Source of the DNA: Amphimedon queenslandica
Taxonomy: Eukaryota > Porifera > Demospongiae > Haplosclerida > Niphatidae
Assembly: GCF_000090795.2 (NCBI RefSeq)
Contig: NW_003546602.1
Span: forward strand, 81,465 to 105,154
DNA: 23,690 nt
Direction of reading: 5' to 3'
Shown here: positions 20,359 through 23,690 of the stretch, in pieces
Numbering within the stretch: position 1 is the stretch's first letter
Layout: the number at the start of each line of letters is the position of its first letter
Made by a program: the position numbers and the translations under genes
Notes under the pieces: generated by a model
What the model was told of the DNA's origin: nothing
What the model saw: the letters and a program-made list of their open reading frames with translations, nothing else
Database searches by the model: none

Positions 20359-20654
20359 TAACACATTTTTGTACTAATTATCTTATCACTTCCCACACTA
20401 CTAATTACTCCAACTTTATGGATTAATAATTTTTTCCAAAAAATGAATTAATTTTATGGAGACACAAAGAAAAGAAAAATTGTTCTTTCCGCATATAGTG
20501 GGTTTATATATGTACTTTCATCATGTACATAACACAAGAGAGTTTTATGGCTAGATTATGTATACTGGGCCTGAGGATGGTATTGGAATACTCACACTAT
20601 CAATCCTACAAAGACAAAAAGTTATTCTATTTATTTATTTGCATTGACATAGAC
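20359..20654. terminator. Convergent 3' region between BRE and the HxxxDG gene; AATAAA on minus strand
   Basis: Two overlapping TTTATT (20630-20635 and 20634-20639) read AATAAA on the minus strand, 16-25 bases after the stop of the minus-strand gene at 20655. This is unusually close, giving a very short 3' UTR. No AATAAA is seen for BRE on the plus strand. No gene is supported in the remaining sequence. Confidence 0.55.
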
Positions 20655-21558
20655 TTACACAATGAGATATTTAGGGAACGCATTCATTAACTGTTGTTGG
20701 ACTTTATATCCAACTCTAGTCCCATCACATAGATTATGTGTAATGGAGACATTTATGATTTGTGTTGCATCGTGATGTAATTGGATTTTGGCAGATGAGT
20801 CAGTCTTGCAGTTTTGGGTTGGACCAATGGAGTATGCTTTAACAGAGCCGTATTGTAAAAAAGGACGTTCCCTGACTATCATGTTAATTTTAGCATCCTC
20901 AAGGCCTCCTGTTGTCTAAAATTATGAAAATAAAAACATAAAGTATATGCCTCATGAACTTATAACTCTACTACTGTGGTATTAGTAATAAAGCAGCGCA
21001 CTATTAATTCGTACATGTATACTTTGATGCAGTAAATCTTAAATCCAGTGTTGTTGTATACTTACTGATAAACACTTGACGAAGTTTGAGAAATCCTCCA
21101 TTGAGAGAGATTTGTGTTCCAATAGATTCTTCAGAGAGTCATTGAGATTTAATATGATATCGATCACTTGATCTGTTACGACAGAAAGATAAAGGTTAAA
21201 CAAACTGTCAAATTGTACTTTCACTTTTAGAATTAGGTATGATTGAACCAGGGTAGAATTGCTCCATGGCTTCTGTGACATACTGGATGTCTTCCTTAGA
21301 TCCAGAGAACTCTACAGAGCTGAATCTCACTGTCTCAGCCACATTGGATTTGATGCTCCTTTCTGCTTCAAGGCTCTTGAGTTTCTTCATAACTTCTTCA
21401 TCTTTATGTTTGATACTAACGGATTTCTTAACTATCTTGGACTGTGAGCCCGTCGCTTGCACAGTACTGCTGCTGTTTCTCAAGCAATGGTGAGGGAATT
21501 TGCTAAAGAAGGACTCAGAGAACCGAGGCCTGCTGCGGAGAAGAAATCGAGACAGCAT
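20655..21558 (-). CDS. Probable mitochondrial protein with HxxxDG motif, possibly a divergent E2/CAT-type acyltransferase fold
   Basis: Three exons: 21558-21225, 21172-21066 and 20915-20655. The sum is 702 nt, or 233 aa; introns (52 and 150 nt) are GT-AG with phases 1 and 0. The N-terminus (MLSRFLLRSRPRF...) is rich in Arg and Ser without early acidic residues, typical of a mitochondrial targeting sequence. Residues 50-75 are charged and helical. Near the end, VSITHNLCDG (His207, Asp211, Gly212) resembles the catalytic HxxxDG of 2-oxoacid dehydrogenase E2 and chloramphenicol acetyltransferase, followed by a helix and PKYL. The preceding KSLSMEDFSNF could correspond to the EGKLxxxDF region of E2, but similarity is weak and the protein is shorter than a catalytic domain. 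Lipoyl and E1/E3-binding domains are absent. The function is not established. It may equally be an unrelated small mitochondrial protein. Confidence 0.72.
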
Positions 21559-21738
21559 TATCTTCTCGCAATCATGCGTGGGTGTTACTGTTTTTTATAA
21601 AGTAGATCTGGCTCCTCCTCACCACTTGACTTACCTCGACATTTTACCTCGCATTTTACTGAATCAGCACAACTCTCAGTCTCTCACTTGCTCTCACCTT
21701 TTCTAAAAGTTCTCTTTACTACAAGTGTGAAAGATCTA
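21559..21738. promoter_or_regulatory. Short divergent promoter between the mitochondrial-type gene and the DED-like receptor gene
   Basis: The two ATGs (21558 on minus, 21739 on plus) are separated by 180 bases. The stretch contains GCGTGGGTG and pyrimidine-rich patches, but no obvious TATA box at a meaningful distance. The plus-strand frame is also open upstream of 21739 to about 21688 but has no ATG there. Confidence 0.5.
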
Positions 21739-23678
21739 ATGGCTAATAGAAATTTAGGGTTTGTGCTGGTTGGATGTATCGATGAAGAAGACTTGGAATT
21801 CATCAGGCTGCTCTGCTCCGTTCTCCTAAAGATGGACATAGACAATATCCCGAACATAGACACACTGCTCACTAAAATGGAGCAAAACCTAGATCCAGAA
21901 ATCCTTCCAAACGTATGGCACTTCATCCTTTCATCAGTCGGCTGTGCAGAAGAGAAGCTATCACGCCTCAACGAGTACATCACTCCTCATTCATATAATA
22001 TCAATGAAGACTTTGAGTTCGGGCTCATGCTGGTAATGACCGAGATAGTCAAAAAAATGGACACGAACACCTTCAACAAGTACAAGTTAAACGTTGGCCT
22101 GCCTAAGGCATCGTCAAAAGAAAAATTTCTTTACGGCCTGTACAAAGAGAATAGACTAACGAGAGAGAGTGTCCCAGAGTTGAGGGAATGCATAGAAACG
22201 ACTGGTTGTCTTGAGTTTCATGAGCCACTTACAGTGTTTTGTGGACAACACAGCATACAAGTACCTGAGATCGTTTACGTACCTGATTCTGATGAAGGTA
22301 TGAGCTTATTATTATATTGCTTTTATTTATTATTTATGTTTTAAAGGTTCTAATGATGGGAATAATAATAGAAGTAAGTTTACTTTATATTCTTCAATGA
22401 ATGTACGATAGTATTAAGTCTTGCAAGCTGCAGCCCCTCCCTTTCACTCTTTTGTACTTGAACAGCTACAGCTTGTAATGTAGCGTGCATATTGGAGTGC
22501 TTAAGTGTGGAGAGTATAATGTGAACTGTAATTATTATTAAGAATTGTGACCGCATGTACATGTGATTATAATAAAGATAAATAGAATGATGATGTGACA
22601 AAAATTTATGCATGTACATGTATATTGTTGTGACAGTTATATGGGTGCATGAGGAAGTAGACTTCATTAAACAAACAGGACAATTATTATCATTCGTAAC
22701 ATTTTACCATTTACTTATTTGACCTTTTCATGAATAGGGATCAGAGCTAGGTTCATTCTCTGTACCTGTACCCTAGTCACCATTATTCTAATAATGGCCG
22801 CCATTGCATTAACATTTCTTTTCGTCTACAAGAACACTCATAATTTTGATGCTCAGAATATCAGTGTGTACAATGGCTATGTAACCTCTATCTACTATGA
22901 TCAATTTTATGTCAATAAAGTAAATCTTATTTCTAATAGCTCAGCTACAGCAAGTGTCTATGTTGTCCCTAAGTCTCAATTATCATACACTCCTGTGATG
23001 CTTCCTGAAAAGCAAATTGATAAGAGAAATTCTACTTTTCCTCAAAGGTTCGAACTGCATTACGACCGAAGTGAAAACAATCTTATATGTAATACAGTTT
23101 GCGAATTGAATTTCACAATCGAGTTACAGCAAAACGGAGTTGCTTCAGGCTGCCCAGCACAACTTTTTTTGTATGACAACAAAGCAGACTTAAAAATTTT
23201 CAAAGATAATGAGCCTTATGGCTCAGTTGGTCACCCTGTTGCTCAAACTGGTTGTCTCCCTAAAACAGGAGTAAAGAATAAAACATTCTATCTACCTCCT
23301 AACAAACTCTATTACATTGGTTGGTACGTTGCTAAAAATGTGGGCTATACCATCTGGCTATCAGCTAATCTAACAAGAATCAATATCAGTGGACTGAATG
23401 AGAACTGCAATGTTTCCTCACAACACAGTACCTGCCCAATAGCACATACTAAGTACCCACACAAAAAGGAGAATATATCACTACTTTTTAACACAAGTAC
23501 AACAATGATGGATGTTAATGTAACTCCTGTTTTAGTACAGTGGAATCTCCAACGTCTGATTGGCGTATCTGCTTCTTCTTGTATAGGAGTAGTAGCAGTG
23601 ATGGTAGCTGTCTCTGTTTGGTTCTATTACTGTATGATAAGAACTGTTGCTAGGAGTGGATACATTACAATAGCTTAA
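21739..23678 (+). CDS. Two-pass membrane glycoprotein with DED-like cytoplasmic N-terminus
   Basis: Three exons: 21739-22297, 22347-22373 (27-nt microexon) and 22738-23678, all joined in phase 1. The total is 1527 nt, or 508 aa. Residues 15-82 form a first helical region. Residues 91-167 follow the death effector pattern: hydrophobic helix 1, a basic patch, FLYGLYKENRLT, PELRECIETTG, then a final helix. A linker rich in Asp, Asn and Gly includes the microexon. TM1 is about 201-226. The ectodomain (about 227-468) has many sequons and cysteines, TM2 is about 469-496, and the tail is 12 residues ending YITIA. The ectodomain pattern (GCxxxLFxY, later NETTIV/TTMMDV and HxHW/VQW just before TM2) resembles nested genes A and B. 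DED domains recruit caspase-8-like proteases and FADD. A DED on a two-pass membrane protein is unlike vertebrate death receptors. The DED call is by pattern only. The intron at 22374-22737 holds AT-rich DNA with no feature. Confidence 0.82.
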
Positions 23679-23690
23679 ATTACTTTTTGT

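Overview
The window is nuclear animal DNA. It is AT-rich, has many short introns (several about 50-65 nt) and carries metazoan genes: a TRIM-NHL protein, the BRISC/BRCA1-A subunit BRE/BABAM2, and a lysophospholipid acyltransferase of the MBOAT family. Compact gene spacing, nested genes and unfamiliar membrane receptor families suggest a demosponge such as Amphimedon queenslandica. That is inference from style and memory; no search was run. All spliced models were built by hand from frame continuity, splice signals and protein family memory.

Layout. (1) 3-644 (+): last exon of a large multipass membrane protein. (2) 824-3629 (-): TRIM-NHL gene, two coding exons, 917 aa, convergent with (1). 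(3) 3961-7662 (-): sugar-1,4-lactone oxidase of the L-gulonolactone/arabinonolactone oxidase type, seven coding exons, 454 aa; intron 6 holds about 4.5 copies of a ~175-bp repeat. (4) A 413-bp divergent promoter region. (5) 8076-17002 (+): MBOAT lysophospholipid acyltransferase, 13 coding exons, 450 aa. (6) Its 5.2-kb intron 8 contains, on the opposite strand, a tandem pair of paralogous two-pass membrane protein genes (A 10839-12950, B 13438-15257). The duplication also copied the start of the host's exon 9, left as a ghost at 13188-13223. Gene B carries a one-base frameshift. (7) 17189-20358 (+): BRE/BABAM2, ten exons, 381 aa; intron 3 holds a repeat related to the one in (3), and intron 7 a 419-bp foldback element. 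(8) 20655-21558 (-): a probable mitochondrial 233-aa protein with an HxxxDG motif. (9) 21739-23678 (+): a 508-aa membrane protein with a death-effector-like cytoplasmic region, sharing a short divergent promoter with (8).

Most interesting. The ectodomain and membrane layout of nested genes A and B looks shared with the gene at 21739-23678. Their cytoplasmic ends differ: a DED-like N-terminus in the latter, a different all-helical C-terminal domain in A and B. This may be an undescribed family of glycosylated two-pass receptors with interchangeable death-fold-like domains. Separately, five of the 38 introns modelled appear to be GC-AG, all in the MBOAT and BRE genes. No tRNA, rRNA or CRISPR was seen.
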